NCBI RefSeq assembly: GCF_963422355.1
Contig: NC_085092.1
Location: 4,132,471 to 4,196,470, forward strand
Source of the DNA: Corticium candelabrum
Lineage: Eukaryota > Porifera > Homoscleromorpha > Homosclerophorida > Plakinidae
Length of the DNA: 64,000 nucleotides
Direction of reading: 5' to 3'
Position 1 is the first letter of the stretch; the number at the start of each line of letters is the position of its first letter. Positions 1-10,274 of this stretch are shown here, one piece after another. Position numbers and translations under genes: made by a program. The notes beneath the pieces were generated by a model that saw nothing but the letters and a program-made list of their open reading frames with translations, had not been told where the DNA came from and did not search any database.

Positions 1-61
1 ACCTGGCACGACAGCGCGAGAGGGTCTAGTACGAGACTCGACTGACAGAATGTTCTTGCAG

Positions 62-154
62 GTTCTTTGGAAAGCGACACAGCTTGTGCCCTTTTTTCGT
101 TGTATTGCTGCATCTCCAAGCGCAACAGCAAGGCATTCTGCAAGCAGTGAATAA
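62..154 (+). CDS. possible terminal exon of a gene entering from the left
   Basis: An AG acceptor at 60-61 is followed by an open frame of about 30 codons that ends in TAA at 152-154. That stop overlaps an AATAAA signal at 151-156. This is the shape of a last coding exon with a very close polyadenylation signal, but no family is recognisable and no upstream exon is in the window. Nothing convincing is seen in the rest of 1-484. Confidence 0.2.
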   Translation, partial: VLWKATQLVPFFRCIAASPSATARHSASSE

Positions 155-484
155 ACAAAGCGACTATCTCTTGTATTTCCTGAATCCGTTCAGTGTACCT
201 GAAAATAGAATGGCGCACCAAGTATCACGTGACCAAATCGTCATGTCGCAACTCTCTCTTAAAACACGGCTCTGGTCTAAACATACAGAAAGAAAGTGAG
301 ACAACGCGGCGTCAACTGGAAGAGCGTCCTATTCCGAGAAGGTACGACGCAGTGCTTGCTGCTACAACAAATCGTGTCGCGGTTGATGACCAATTTGTTT
401 CGTGGTAAGCTACTAAGAAGTGAAACTTCAACTGTCCACCTTTAGGCGGTGTCCACGTCCACGCGACTCTAACCTGAACAAAGA

Positions 485-604
485 ATGGCTGACCGTCATA
501 CGTCTACTTGCCCACTCGTCAGTCTTCTTCTTGTCGTTGTTGTTGTCTTCAATGCCGTTCCTGCCATCTTCTTCGGGTTGTCATCAAGTGAAAGTGAACC
601 AGAG
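485..604 (+). CDS. copy A exon 1: signal peptide
   Basis: ATG at 485 starts a 40-codon exon that ends at a GAG|gtatac donor, phase 0. It has a short polar N-terminus, a hydrophobic core LVSLLLVVVVVFNAVPAIFF, then a Ser/Glu-rich stretch. This is the expected secretion signal of a Frizzled-type receptor. The 51-nt intron that follows ends in a T-rich tract and TAG, and joins in frame to the CRD exon. Confidence 0.6.
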
Positions 605-655
605 GTATACGACGTCGTATCTAGCTAATCCCATCTAGCTGTGTCTTTTTTGTAG

Positions 656-1162
656 AGTATTAACATGGAGTCAACAGACAACAGCTCTCAGGTATGCGAC
701 ATAAGGAAAGTGCAATCAGACTTTCGGTTCCAGTTTATAGAACACGACTTCTTGCTATCGTCTGCTTGCCAAAGTTACCTTCCATGGATAAACCATTTTC
801 AACTCAGAAACCAGCAGAAAGAGAACAGTTTCAGTAGAATCATCGCTGTTGACGAAGGATGCAAATTGCAAAAGACAGAAATGGACTTGACGCGTCTGCT
901 TGGTCTAACGAGTCTTATCAGTAGAAGATGTCTAGACTACGGTCTTCCTTTCATTTGTAGCTACTTCTACAGACCGTTGGTAAATGGCACGCTGTGCAAC
1001 GAGCATTGGCCAACAAGAGACCAATGTACTGCAGTCAAGACAGTTTACTGCCAATCAGAATGGAAAATCCTAGAAAGTCTGCAGCAGTCATCTGACTTCT
1101 GTATCCCACTTCCTGATTGCAGACATTTGCAAGGTCAAGATCAAAGTGAACCCAAAAGAAAG
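656..1162 (+). CDS. copy A exon 2: Frizzled-like cysteine-rich domain
   Basis: 169 codons, phase 0 at both ends. The exon holds exactly ten cysteines, the number in a Frizzled CRD. It has the typical hydrophobic PFICSYFYRPL segment, a C-x(3-8)-C-x(6)-C cluster and a closing ..FCIPLPDC. In the family this extracellular domain binds Wnt or related ligands. The donor is AAAG|gtaata at 1162/1163. No second CRD is seen anywhere else in the window, so copies B and C lack their own. Confidence 0.65.
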
Positions 1163-1445
1163 GTAATAAAATTGAATTTCTAATTTTAGTTGTCGCAATA
1201 CGAACGTCCTTCCAGAGTTATTAAGTAGAGACTATAGGCACTCTTTAATAAAATTGCTGTATTATTAGCGGCAGCACAGCACTGCATGCTACAATATATA
1301 AATCAATCAATCAATTAATCAATCAATCAATCAATAAATAAATAAGTAAGTAAGTAAGTAAATCAATAAATCAATAAATAAGTCAATAAATAAATCAATC
1401 AATAAATAAATAAATATATATATATATAAATATATAAATAAATAA
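1163..1445 (+). repeat. AT-rich low-complexity start of intron 2
   Basis: After about 140 bases of ordinary intron sequence come arrays of AATC, AATA, AAGT and TA short repeats. They lead into a (TAGA)n block. No coding signal is seen. Confidence 0.7.
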
Positions 1446-1471
1446 ATAGATAGATAGATAGATAGATAGAT
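1446..1471 (+). repeat. (TAGA)n block 1
   Basis: About six tetranucleotide units. It lies immediately upstream of the first RLE-LINE fragment. Confidence 0.85.
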
Positions 1472-2034
1472 CTTAGATCCCGGATGTGGCATGGCAGCTG
1501 GTCATGCTTGCTAACGTCTCTGGTTTCTGAGTGGTTCTGCCCTTAGAAGACGTCACAGCCATCCGTTATCACTATCGATTAAGAGACTACAGTCTTGCAA
1601 CCTGCTTCGATTTACTAAATCAAATGACGAATGCTTGAGAGCCCTGGCAACTATAAAGATTTCAAGAGAGACTGAGTTGTCATCAACCAGATTTAGTGCC
1701 GGCAGTTTCTTGGTTTCCTGAAACTCGACGAGCAGTCTGCATGTTGTGCAAGCCTCTTCAACGCGACTTGGACGATCTGTTTCAAGCTGTCATTCATTCC
1801 ACCCTGAAAGACTCTTTTCGATGCTGGTTGGCAAGAAGAGACAACATCTCTTAACTTAAAAGTGTTTTTTTGTTGTTGTAATTTCTGCTTTTAATCATTT
1901 GTGATGTATAGTCTTCGACTGGACCTCTACATAGCACTCCAGAACTCTACTTCTGTTATAGTGCTACCAGTCCTGTAAACGCTTATTGTACTGTATCGTT
2001 CGGTATATTACAATAAAGGACCTTCCACCTTCCA
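1472..2034 (+). mobile_element. RLE-type LINE 3' fragment, internally deleted
   Basis: Near-identical to the element at 2059-3170, but extended about 120 bases further 5' and lacking roughly 680 internal bases. The two retained parts join at about 1713, TTCTTGG to TTTCCTG. Its 3' end has the same AATAAA-containing tail, followed directly by the next TAGA block. Only the tail of the endonuclease ORF remains, so it is not functional. Confidence 0.7.
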
Positions 2035-2058
2035 TAGATAGATAGATAGATAGATAGT
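2035..2058 (+). repeat. (TAGA)n block 2
   Basis: About six units. They separate the two near-identical RLE-LINE fragments. Confidence 0.85.
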
Positions 2059-3170
2059 TGCAACCTGCTTCGATTTACTAAATCAAATGACGAATGCTTG
2101 AGAGCCCTGGCAACTATAAAGATTTCAAGAGAGACTGAGTTGTCATCAACCAGATTTAGTGCCGGCAGTTTCTTGGCAACTCTTGATACTTCGCCTGGGT
2201 GCCTGCAATCAAAAATAAAGAACATCAAAAAGACGATTACGGAATCATCAAATAATCGTCATTTGTCACATCTTACCTCCCTGTCTGTACAAGGTCAAGC
2301 GGCTCGATTCAAGGACGTGGAAGCTGAGCACTTTGCCTTGTCCCTAAAATCTCTACCCGATGACTTGTTCAAATGGGCAATAAATGGGCTCCAGGACACC
2401 CTCCCATCAGCAACCAACTTACAGTTGTGGAAGAAAATTTCGTGCAATCAATGTCCTCTCTGTCACCAACCCCAATCGCTGTGCCACGTGCTAAATGCAT
2501 GTCCCAGTCTACTTGATCGAGGTTTGTACAAACAGAGACACGACAATACGCTGAGACTATTTGTGGACTTTCTAAAACGTCATCTTAGTCAACAGTTTTC
2601 CATAGTAGCCGACCTACCAGAATCAGTATACAATTTTCCTGTCGATATAACCTGTACCTGCCTTCGTCCAGACATTGTTGTTTGGAATGCCGTCCTCAAA
2701 AAGGCCTGGATGCTTGAGCTGTCGGTCCCATTCGAAACAGTCGTGGAAGAAACGAAGGCCCGGAAAGAACGCCGCTATGCTCAACTTGTCAAAGATGCTA
2801 ACCATCAGTATAAGACGGAGCTTTTGCATCTCTTGGTTGGGTCGAGAGGATTGATTTTTCCTGAAACTCGACGAGCAGTCTGCATGTTGTGCAAGCCTCT
2901 TCAACGCGACTTGGACGATCTGTTTCAAGCTGTCATTCATTCCACCCTGAAAGACTCTTTTCGATGCTGGTTGGCAAGAAGAGACAACATCTCTTAACTT
3001 AAAAGTGTTTTTTTGTTGTTGTAATTTCTGCTTTTAATCATTTGTGATGTATAGTCTTCGACTGGACCTCTACATAGCACTCCAGAACTCTACTTCTGTT
3101 ATAGTGCTACCAGTCCTGTAGACGCTTATTGTACTGTATCGTTCGGTATATTACAATAAAGGACCTTCCA
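2059..3170 (+). mobile_element. RLE-type (R2/NeSL-like) LINE, 5'-truncated
   Basis: The C-terminal third of a non-LTR retrotransposon, with a 3' UTR that ends in TTACAATAAAGGACC just before a TAGA array. There is no RT domain: the element is truncated at the 5' end, immediately after another TAGA block. See the ORF entry for the domain evidence. Confidence 0.75.
2098..2997 (+). CDS. LINE C-terminal zinc knuckle and restriction-like endonuclease
   Basis: 299 residues, open to TAA. Near residues 118-135 is a CCHC knuckle (CxxC..H..C, CNQCPLCHQPQSLCHVLNAC), as found between RT and endonuclease in R2-group elements. Further on are a PD-(D/E)xK type core, RPDIVVW followed by WMLELSVPFE, and a basic KARKERRYAQL helix. 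In the family this nuclease nicks the target for target-primed reverse transcription. The RT half is absent, so this is a truncated remnant even though the frame is intact. The ATG at 2098 is not necessarily a natural start. Confidence 0.7.
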   Translation: MRALATIKISRETELSSTRFSAGSFLATLDTSPGCLQSKIKNIKKTITESSNNRHLSHLTSLSVQGQAARFKDVEAEHFALSLKSLPDDLFKWAINGLQDTLPSATNLQLWKKISCNQCPLCHQPQSLCHVLNACPSLLDRGLYKQRHDNTLRLFVDFLKRHLSQQFSIVADLPESVYNFPVDITCTCLRPDIVVWNAVLKKAWMLELSVPFETVVEETKARKERRYAQLVKDANHQYKTELLHLLVGSRGLIFPETRRAVCMLCKPLQRDLDDLFQAVIHSTLKDSFRCWLARRDNIS

Positions 3171-3195
3171 TAGATAGATAGATAGATAGATAGAT
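3171..3195 (+). repeat. (TAGA)n block 3
   Basis: Six units between the plus-strand LINE fragment and the minus-strand fragment. Confidence 0.85.
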
Positions 3196-3642
3196 TTTAT
3201 TGAATAATTTCTTTCTCTAGCACAAAAGACTAATGAAAACTGCTGTCTATTCTAATGAACGTAAGACTGAACGTCTGTGAAAGCAAGGTCAAGCGAAGAA
3301 AAAGCATAAATTAGTCTTTCCAGCTTCCTTAGAATAACTTTAGCATTGCCTTTCTGAAGTGCAACGCTAATCCGGCGTCTAGACACTGACATAAAATCCT
3401 TTTTGTTGTATTGACCATATTCATCCTTGGAGCGATCCCCTAGGGACTTGAGGAAGTTAATGGCTTCCTTGCCCCATCTCCCAAAATGTTCATGTACCAA
3501 GGGGATGACATCTGGACGTTGTCCTCCTGGATGGTGAAATTGCTTGTACTTCTCTTTCTTGTGTTGTTCTCGAACAAGGGAGGCATGGCCAGTCACTTTA
3601 GCACTAGAGCTAACCACCTCCTTGTTGTAGGGATGAGCTAGC
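3196..3642 (-). mobile_element. second RLE-type LINE family, 3' fragment
   Basis: On the minus strand, about 125 codons encode the distal end of an RLE-LINE protein: PLVHEHFGRWG, FLKSL, then RRRISVALQKGNAKVILRKL. The same motif order (EVYGRWGN.., WRRRIAINLQRAN) ends the 886-residue protein at 51784-54444, which supports the call. Its 3' end (minus sense) has TTCAATAAAA right before the TAGA block, and its truncated 5' end touches the next TAGA block. Confidence 0.65.
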
Positions 3643-3659
3643 GATAGATAGATAGATAG
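3643..3659 (+). repeat. (TAGA)n block 4
   Basis: About four units. It lies between the minus-strand RLE fragment and the 5' end of the Tx1-like LINE. Confidence 0.8.
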
Positions 3660-3990
3660 GGTGTGCACGTATTCTGTGAGCTCCCTATTTTGTCGTCTTT
3701 TCTTGCTTTGGAGAGTTTTTCGCTTCAGCTGTCGATCGCATTTCAGTAGCTGACGTCTCTAGCTACCGTTTGATACAAAGAACGCGTCATTTGACGTCAA
3801 TTTTCATTCATTGTCTTTCACTGATCGAGTAACACGTGATCAAGAAGTCTCAGTCTACGAGGAAACGTCGTGCAGACAGACAGCCAACCAACCTTTTCAG
3901 GTCTGTTGCGTGTCTGTTCGTCGTTTTGTATCTTGTGCGCAGAGTTTCTCTGCCGTACGAGTGACTGCGCTGGTGTTCGTCAAAGTCAAC

Positions 3991-5332
3991 ATGGCGGCGC
4001 ACATTGTACGCGACATGTCACTGAGGATTCGAATAGACGAAAGCCTCGCAGTGTCATATGACGAAGTAGAAGAGGCGGTGTTGCAACACGTACGCGTCGA
4101 CGAAGTAAGCTGCATTGCCAGAGTGCAACGGCATCACTACCAAGTCACACTGAAGAACCAAACAGCAAAAGAGACCCTCCTGACACACGGTGTAGACGTC
4201 AAAGCAAGGTATTTCACCTGCGAATGCGTACATAACCAAAGACTCAGTACACAGCAGTAACGTTGTTGATGCCATTTGAAATGGATGATAGTCACGTGAC
4301 TTCCATACTGTGCAGGAAGGGCACACTTATATCGACTAGAAGGCTAACCAGTAAGAAACACCCGACCATCGAAACGGGTGTCCGATTATTTAAGTTTAAG
4401 GATTGTACGACCGACGACTCTCCTAGTCTAATCACGATCGGTCACTACAATCTGGTAGTGAGAGTGTGCGGAAAAATGGTGAGGCATTGCTATCGCTGCA
4501 AGAGTGCATCACATTTAGTCAGAGATTGTCCCGAACCGGACACTCGTTCACACGACTACCAGGAAGAGATGGATGCCGACACAAATGCCTCGGAACCCTA
4601 TCCCTTGCGCGAGAGAGCCGACTCGCCCTGGACATACGACGGTAGATCGTGTGCTGGCACACCCGAACTGCCATATCTAGAAGTAGACAACCCCATCCTA
4701 GACGGCGACGGACAACGCGACTCTTCTCTGGGCGCGCCCTCGTCTTCTGTTACAGTGGACAACTCGGACCTTCTTCTGGGGTCCAAGAAGTGGTAGGGGA
4801 AGAGTTGACTTCCCAGAACGATGAAGAAGGCAGGCTCCCTGCACAAGCACCAACTCTGGCTGACGATAGCACTCCCGACGAAACTTCGCACTGTGCGCCC
4901 GATCCTCACGTAAACGACAAAGTTACAAACCCTTCCGCTGACTCTTCCCACTCCGTCGCTACGACTAGTCTTCAGACCTCCGGAACAGCCGACTGGGCGG
5001 AGGCAACCTTATCGGCTAACCGAGATCACAGTTACTTCGACACGGGCGATAAGGACAACCCTGTCTTTGTCGAACCACCTCCCAAAAGAAGTAAACGCAG
5101 GAAACAGACACAGAGATATGCGAGAAGCCTTTCTTCATCGCCGGGCAGGTCGATGCGGAGCAGATCACGATCGAAAGAACCGAATGTAATCATTCACGAG
5201 GGAGAACCGATGATGCCTTATCGCATGCGCGACGGTACGACGGTTATGAGAAAGCTGCGAAGTGATTCCCCATACTTCAGAAAGAGTAGCGATGCTCCGG
5301 AGTCGATCGCTACACTTCCCGACACCCAATAA
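3991..5332 (+). pseudogene. LINE ORF1 (gag-like, zinc knuckle), frameshifted
   Basis: It begins at ATGGCGGCG at 3991. Three open pieces in different frames continue one protein: 3991-4260, 4263-4796 and about 4790-5332. The middle piece carries a CCHC knuckle, CYRCKSASHLVRDC, at about 4490-4535, as in RNA-binding ORF1 proteins of Tx1-type LINEs. The last piece is Ser/Arg-rich with a KRSKRRK basic cluster. Two single-base frameshifts, near 4258 and 4780, break it. Confidence 0.65.
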
Positions 5333-5400
5333 TTGTTCCCTTCTGTCCCACTCTTTCCGTCTAGTCATCTTTCCTCCTTCCCCTCGTCTTAAGTGTCCTC

Positions 5401-7339
5401 ATGTCGGTCTTAACTATTGCTACCTTAAATGTCAATGGTCTTCGTAACCCGTCCAAGCGTTTTGCTCTAAATCGCTTTCTCTGTTCTCTCCACGTTGATA
5501 TTTTTGGTGTTCAAGAGACTCATTGGACTACAGATGAGGAAGCTCAAGAATATAGTAAAGATTTTCCTTCTTATGATATCTTATGCAATCAGGGAACATC
5601 GCAGCAAAATGGTGTTGCTATCCTATTCTCCAAGCGCCCTCACTCCGAACTCTCCTGTACTGGCAGAGATAACGACGGACGACTGATATCGGCATCGGTC
5701 AGAATAGAGGGAAGTGTCTACCACATTACGTGTGTATACAGCCCCTGTGCGAGTGTCGACAGAGTACAATTTCTTAGGTCTCGAGTAGAACCTCTCGTGG
5801 GACAGTCGAACCATTGGATCCTGGGAGATTTCAACGCTGTCATGGATCCGCGCTTAGACAAATTCAATGCCTCGCGTGACAGACCCGATCCCGGTGCCCG
5901 TCGTTTAAGCTCGTTGATCAAGAGCTTTAACTATAAAGATGTCTATCGGTCTAGGTATCCAAACGGTAGAGATTTCACGTGGAAACGACATAACGATCAG
6001 TTTACACAGATGTGTCGTTTGGACTTAATATTTTGCAGCGACGATTGTCTCAACGTCAGCGAGGTCCGCATGGACCCATGGCAGTGGTCGGACCACTCAG
6101 CGGTGTGCGCTTCCATACCTCTGGAAACCAATACGAACCGAGGTCCTGGTTACTTCCACATGAACGTAGACGTATTAACAGACGGCGAATTTGTAGACAA
6201 AGTCGAGAGCTTTTGGACTGAGTGGCGACTTGAAAAAGAACGGTTTCCTTCGATCGTCGATTGGTGGGAGGTGGGTAAGTGTTACTTGCGTGACCTTACT
6301 CGCGCTCACTGTGAAGAAAGTGCGAGAAGTAGGCAAAGCCGAAGGAGACATCTCCAAGCCACACTCTTCGAGTGTCACAACCGCCTGTCGGCCGAACGAG
6401 AGGATCGTAATATAGACACACGTGATCGTCTGCGTCGAACCGAAAACGAGTTGCGCGCTCTGGACCGCTTGGATGCCGCTGGTGCCAGGGTGCGCTCTCG
6501 TCTACAATGGACCGAACGAGGAGAACAGTCGACACGTTTCTATGCCCGTTTAGAACGGCAACGACAGACGAACAATACGATGACAGAGCTGGCTCACGAA
6601 GGAAACACTTACAGCGAGACGGAGGGCATGTTAGAAGCAGCGGCTTCCTTTTATGAACGTTTGTATTCTGCCTCCTTTATCTGCCAACAATCAGCCGATC
6701 GACTGACCGCAAGCCTCGATCGAAGACTGACCCAGGAAGACAGCGCATACTTAGATAGACCTATTACTGTGCAAGAGATGCGTGTGGCGCTGGCTTCAAT
6801 GGCGAGCAATAAATCTCCTGGCGTCGACGGCATCCCTGTGGAATTCTACCGTCGCTTCTGGAGTCTGCTCGAGTCAGATCTTCTCGATGTGTATCATGCG
6901 GCTCTAAGTAACGGTAGACTCGGCACGAGTCAGCGGACAGGCGTGATCAGACTGTTACACAAAAAAGGAGAAAGGCGGGACCTCAAGAACTGGCGCCGAT
7001 GTCACTGCTATCGGTCGATTATAAAATCTTAACGAAACTATTAGCGTTTCGCCTGACGAGCGTTCTACAGACAATCGTCCACGAAGACCAGACGTGTTGC
7101 GTACCGGAGAGATCGATCAGAGACAGCTGTCGCGTCTTACAAGACACGGTCGACTACTGCGAGGCGACAGACAGGGGAGCCGGACTCGTCAGCCTCGATC
7201 AGGAGAAGGCCTTCGACAGAGTCGAATGGTCCTTTCTCGACAAAGTGATGGTAGCCATGAATATTGGCGAGATCTTTCGTTCATACATTTCGACATTGTA
7301 TCGAGACGTGTCGAGTCGTGTCATTGTCAACGGCTGGAT
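5401..7339 (+). pseudogene. LINE ORF2, 5' part: APE endonuclease and RT start
   Basis: Opens with ATG at 5401. Endonuclease motifs are in order: ATLNVNGL, FGVQETHW, WILGDFNAVMD, RLDLIF and WSDHSAV, ending near residue 240. The RT begins with NKSPGVDGIPVEFY at about 6811. One base is missing near 6995 (TGGCGCCGATG), so the frame jumps to that of 6999-7339, which continues MSLLSVDYKILTKLLAFRL and LVSLDQEKAFDRVEW. It is interrupted at 7339 by a hAT insertion and resumes at 10275. Confidence 0.75.
7332..7339 (+). repeat. hAT target-site duplication, left
   Basis: GGCTGGAT, repeated exactly at 10267-10274. Removing one copy plus 7340-10266 restores a continuous LINE reading frame. Confidence 0.85.
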
Positions 7340-10266
7340 CAGGGGCGTACCGTGGCCATTGGAAGTGGGGGGGCTGAAATACCCGAACACTGACACGCCC
7401 CTTTGACAAAAATTGTATTAGTAGCAACAATGCAGACCACAAAGTATTACGTTTACTCGTATACATATATACAGTATGGAGCAGACTAAACAAGCACCTA
7501 TTTACTGAAAAATCATCCTGCGGTTTCCTCTTGCACAGAACTCTTCTATGAGTTCATCAATAGCTTCCTCTAACTTCAATACCTCTTCTCTCTCAACTGT
7601 TAGTAAGGCCAGAGCTGCAAGTCTTTCTTCTTCCATAGAACTCCTAAGCCAAGTCTTTAGACGACGGAGAGTAGAAAAGGAACGCTCAGATTCTGCTGAT
7701 GAGACTGGAACTACCAGATATATTTGCAAAAGCCTTAAAACTTCTGGATAGCTGTCTCTAAGACCCTTTCCAGCAAACAGCTGCCTAATATGCTGTATTG
7801 CCGGTAAATCGGACTCTATTTGTCTTTTTCCATGAGAAGATGCTATCGCCTTTATTTCACCATAGAAGACAGTAAGCTGGTGGTGTAGACGGGAATAGTC
7901 AAAATCACTTCTATAAAACTGACAAGCTGTCTGAAGAAGACTCAAGTTTGGTTTGGTCTCTGTCAAGGCATCTGCTAAAAGAGTCTCTACAGCAGTGAGA
8001 ACGTCATAATCGTTTTCGTTAAATCTTTCTCTCAACTCCATTATCATCGTGTCAACAAGTTCGTTAACAGTCATTCTGAACTGGTCTTTTGGCGTTGCTG
8101 GATAATATGGTTCACTTCTTCCCCACTCTAAGCGCTCAGATGCTTTCCGTTTTCGAGCCAAACGAGGCATTTCTAGATCTAGCTCCTCTGCAAGCTTTTC
8201 AGTTTGCTTCCAAATCATCTCGAAGTCTCCTCTAACACAATTCAACGCCTCAATTGTGCCCAAAACTTTGGCCTTTACTCCAAATAGTTCTACATGCTTT
8301 GCTTGGAGAAATTCAGATAAAACAGCCGTTTTCCCCAAAGTTGCCTCTAGAACAGAAATATAGAAGTAGAATTGAAACGTTTCAACCGACTTCTGAAGAG
8401 ACACAGCGTCTGCTCCTAATTCTGCATCATCACTTGCAATAGTTTGAAGGGTTTGAACTATGGATTTAAAAGCCACCTTAATGGCTTTAACTGCTTGGTA
8501 ACGAGAAGACCAACGAGTCTCGCAAATTCTTTTCAGAGTGGTAGCCGGGTTTTCTGAATCCACGGATTCTTGGATGTTCTTGAATCGCATGTGCCTTTTT
8601 GCTGACCCTTCCAGTAATTTATATAAGGAATCCACTACACCGAGAATGTTCCGAACATCCTGAACAGAAGTACAAGCTTTGGCAAGGGTTAGGTTTAATA
8701 CGTGAGCATGGCAGTGGATGTATATGGCTCGGCTCTCGTCCTGTAGAAACCTAGTGCTAACTCCTTTATATCGTCCTCTCATATTTGCAGCGCCGTCATA
8801 ACATTGTGCTCTCATCATGCATACTGGAATACCGAGCTCTTTCAGTACGTCCTTGAGAAAGTTATGCAATGACTCACCATCAGTTTCCTTAACAGGCCAA
8901 AATCCTAGAAAACGTTCGTGCACTGTTACTGTTTCGTCAACATATCGAAGACAAATTGAGAGTTGCTCTTGACGAGAAATGTCAGTCGTTTCGTCACATA
9001 TTAAACCATAGCATCCGGATTTCCTGACCTCCTCAACTATTCCACGCTGAATTCTTCTTCCACACAATGCAATGATTTCATTTTGTATTTTTGGCGACGT
9101 ATAGGTAAATGTTCCTTTCAAATGTAAAGCAAGGTCTGGATTATCTAATGCTCTCAAATTCAGTAGCTCTAAGAAGTTCCCTTTGTTTAAGGAACCCTCA
9201 CTTTCATGATGTCCACGAAAAGGTATGTTCTGGCGACCAAGGAAGAGAATTGTGTGTATGATTTTGCTGAGATTTCGTCTATTGAGCTCTACCCTTCTGG
9301 CATAGTCGTCACTAAGGCTTTGTGCCACAGAACTACCTGTAGCCGCAACATGCCTAGCCTGATGCCACATCCCAGAAGCCAAGGAATGAACTGAGCTCAA
9401 TTCATGTTTTCTAAAGTCATCAAGAGCAGTCTTCCAGTTTCTGAAGCCTTTCCGTGTAAAGGATGGATCAGGACAACCTATTGTACCACTGGCACTGCAT
9501 TCTGCAAAACGGCAGGAAAAGCAAAAGGCTGCGTCCAACTGTGGACTGTATTCTAGCCATACAAATTTGTCATACCAAGATGACTGAAAGCACCTTTGTT
9601 GTTTACCAAACTGTCTTTTAGGAAATGTTCCACCAATCACAGAATCAGCTGTTGGCTGAAAAGGACCTCGAAGAACGTCAGCTGTCTTTGCTCCTAGACA
9701 GGGATCTTTCATATTGCACAGAGTCGATGGCGCTATCTCTTCACTGTTATGACTGTCTGCTGACGCTGCAATGGCAGTGTCTGGCATCAGTTTGGTAGTA
9801 GAGTCATTTGCTTCCTCAAGTCCCTCCTCTTGCTGTTCAGATTCTGGCAAACTGCGCATAGCCGGCTGGACTAACCTAACACAGAAATTGACATTTTATA
9901 CTCGCTACTAGAACTATACTCTAGTAAAGAATTGTAACACACCCACTACTGCGTAAACTCTGTTTGACACATATCAGCGTGGACCATAGATCTTACCGAA
10001 AACAGTGAGACAGTTTCGTCTGTTTTTTGTACTTCTGGTTTTGCTGATGAGACGACATGGTGTCAGTGAAGTAGTGTTGATCACGGAAACCGATGTCTGC
10101 AGCCTAGTGTGAGACACGCATGCTCGGCCTCGAACATCCAGACTGTAAACAGACGCGCACGTTTACAAAAAGCGACGTAACGCTAGTTTTCACCTGACAA
10201 AATGGGAAACGCCCACAAAAACTGGGGGGGCTATAGCCCATTTAGCCCATGCCACGGTACGCGCCT
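7340..10266 (-). mobile_element. hAT DNA transposon, complete, with TIRs and 8-bp TSD
   Basis: Left end cAGGGGCGTACCGTGGC; right end, read inverted, AGGCGCGTACCGTGGC; 8-bp TSD GGCTGGAT. The element is 2,927 bp with one intact transposase on the minus strand. G-runs lie at similar distances inside both ends. It inserted into the RT domain of the LINE, so it is younger than that LINE copy. An intact ORF and exact TSD suggest recent or still possible activity. Confidence 0.85.
7502..9859 (-). CDS. hAT transposase (ZMYM/DUF4371-like), intact
   Basis: 785 residues from ATG at 9859 to TAA at 7502, the usual length for this group. An N-terminal TTF-type zinc finger region spans about residues 85-160 (RCFQSSWYDKFVWLEYS, FCFSCRF, GFRNWKTALDDF). 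The DUF4371/RNase-H-like catalytic part includes SPKIQNEIIALCG, LICDETTDISRQEQL, QCYDGAANMRGRYKGV and HCHAHVLNLTLA. The C-terminal dimerisation motif is SSAESERSFSTLRRLKTWLR. In hAT elements these proteins cut and paste the transposon. Domesticated relatives include ZMYM proteins and the 52-kDa repressor of the inhibitor of PKR, but here the TIRs and TSD show a real transposon. No frameshift or early stop is seen. Confidence 0.9.
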   Translation of the reverse strand: MRSLPESEQQEEGLEEANDSTTKLMPDTAIAASADSHNSEEIAPSTLCNMKDPCLGAKTADVLRGPFQPTADSVIGGTFPKRQFGKQQRCFQSSWYDKFVWLEYSPQLDAAFCFSCRFAECSASGTIGCPDPSFTRKGFRNWKTALDDFRKHELSSVHSLASGMWHQARHVAATGSSVAQSLSDDYARRVELNRRNLSKIIHTILFLGRQNIPFRGHHESEGSLNKGNFLELLNLRALDNPDLALHLKGTFTYTSPKIQNEIIALCGRRIQRGIVEEVRKSGCYGLICDETTDISRQEQLSICLRYVDETVTVHERFLGFWPVKETDGESLHNFLKDVLKELGIPVCMMRAQCYDGAANMRGRYKGVSTRFLQDESRAIYIHCHAHVLNLTLAKACTSVQDVRNILGVVDSLYKLLEGSAKRHMRFKNIQESVDSENPATTLKRICETRWSSRYQAVKAIKVAFKSIVQTLQTIASDDAELGADAVSLQKSVETFQFYFYISVLEATLGKTAVLSEFLQAKHVELFGVKAKVLGTIEALNCVRGDFEMIWKQTEKLAEELDLEMPRLARKRKASERLEWGRSEPYYPATPKDQFRMTVNELVDTMIMELRERFNENDYDVLTAVETLLADALTETKPNLSLLQTACQFYRSDFDYSRLHHQLTVFYGEIKAIASSHGKRQIESDLPAIQHIRQLFAGKGLRDSYPEVLRLLQIYLVVPVSSAESERSFSTLRRLKTWLRSSMEEERLAALALLTVEREEVLKLEEAIDELIEEFCARGNRRMIFQ

Positions 10267-10274
10267 GGCTGGAT
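10267..10274 (+). repeat. hAT target-site duplication, right
   Basis: GGCTGGAT, identical to 7332-7339. Confidence 0.85.
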
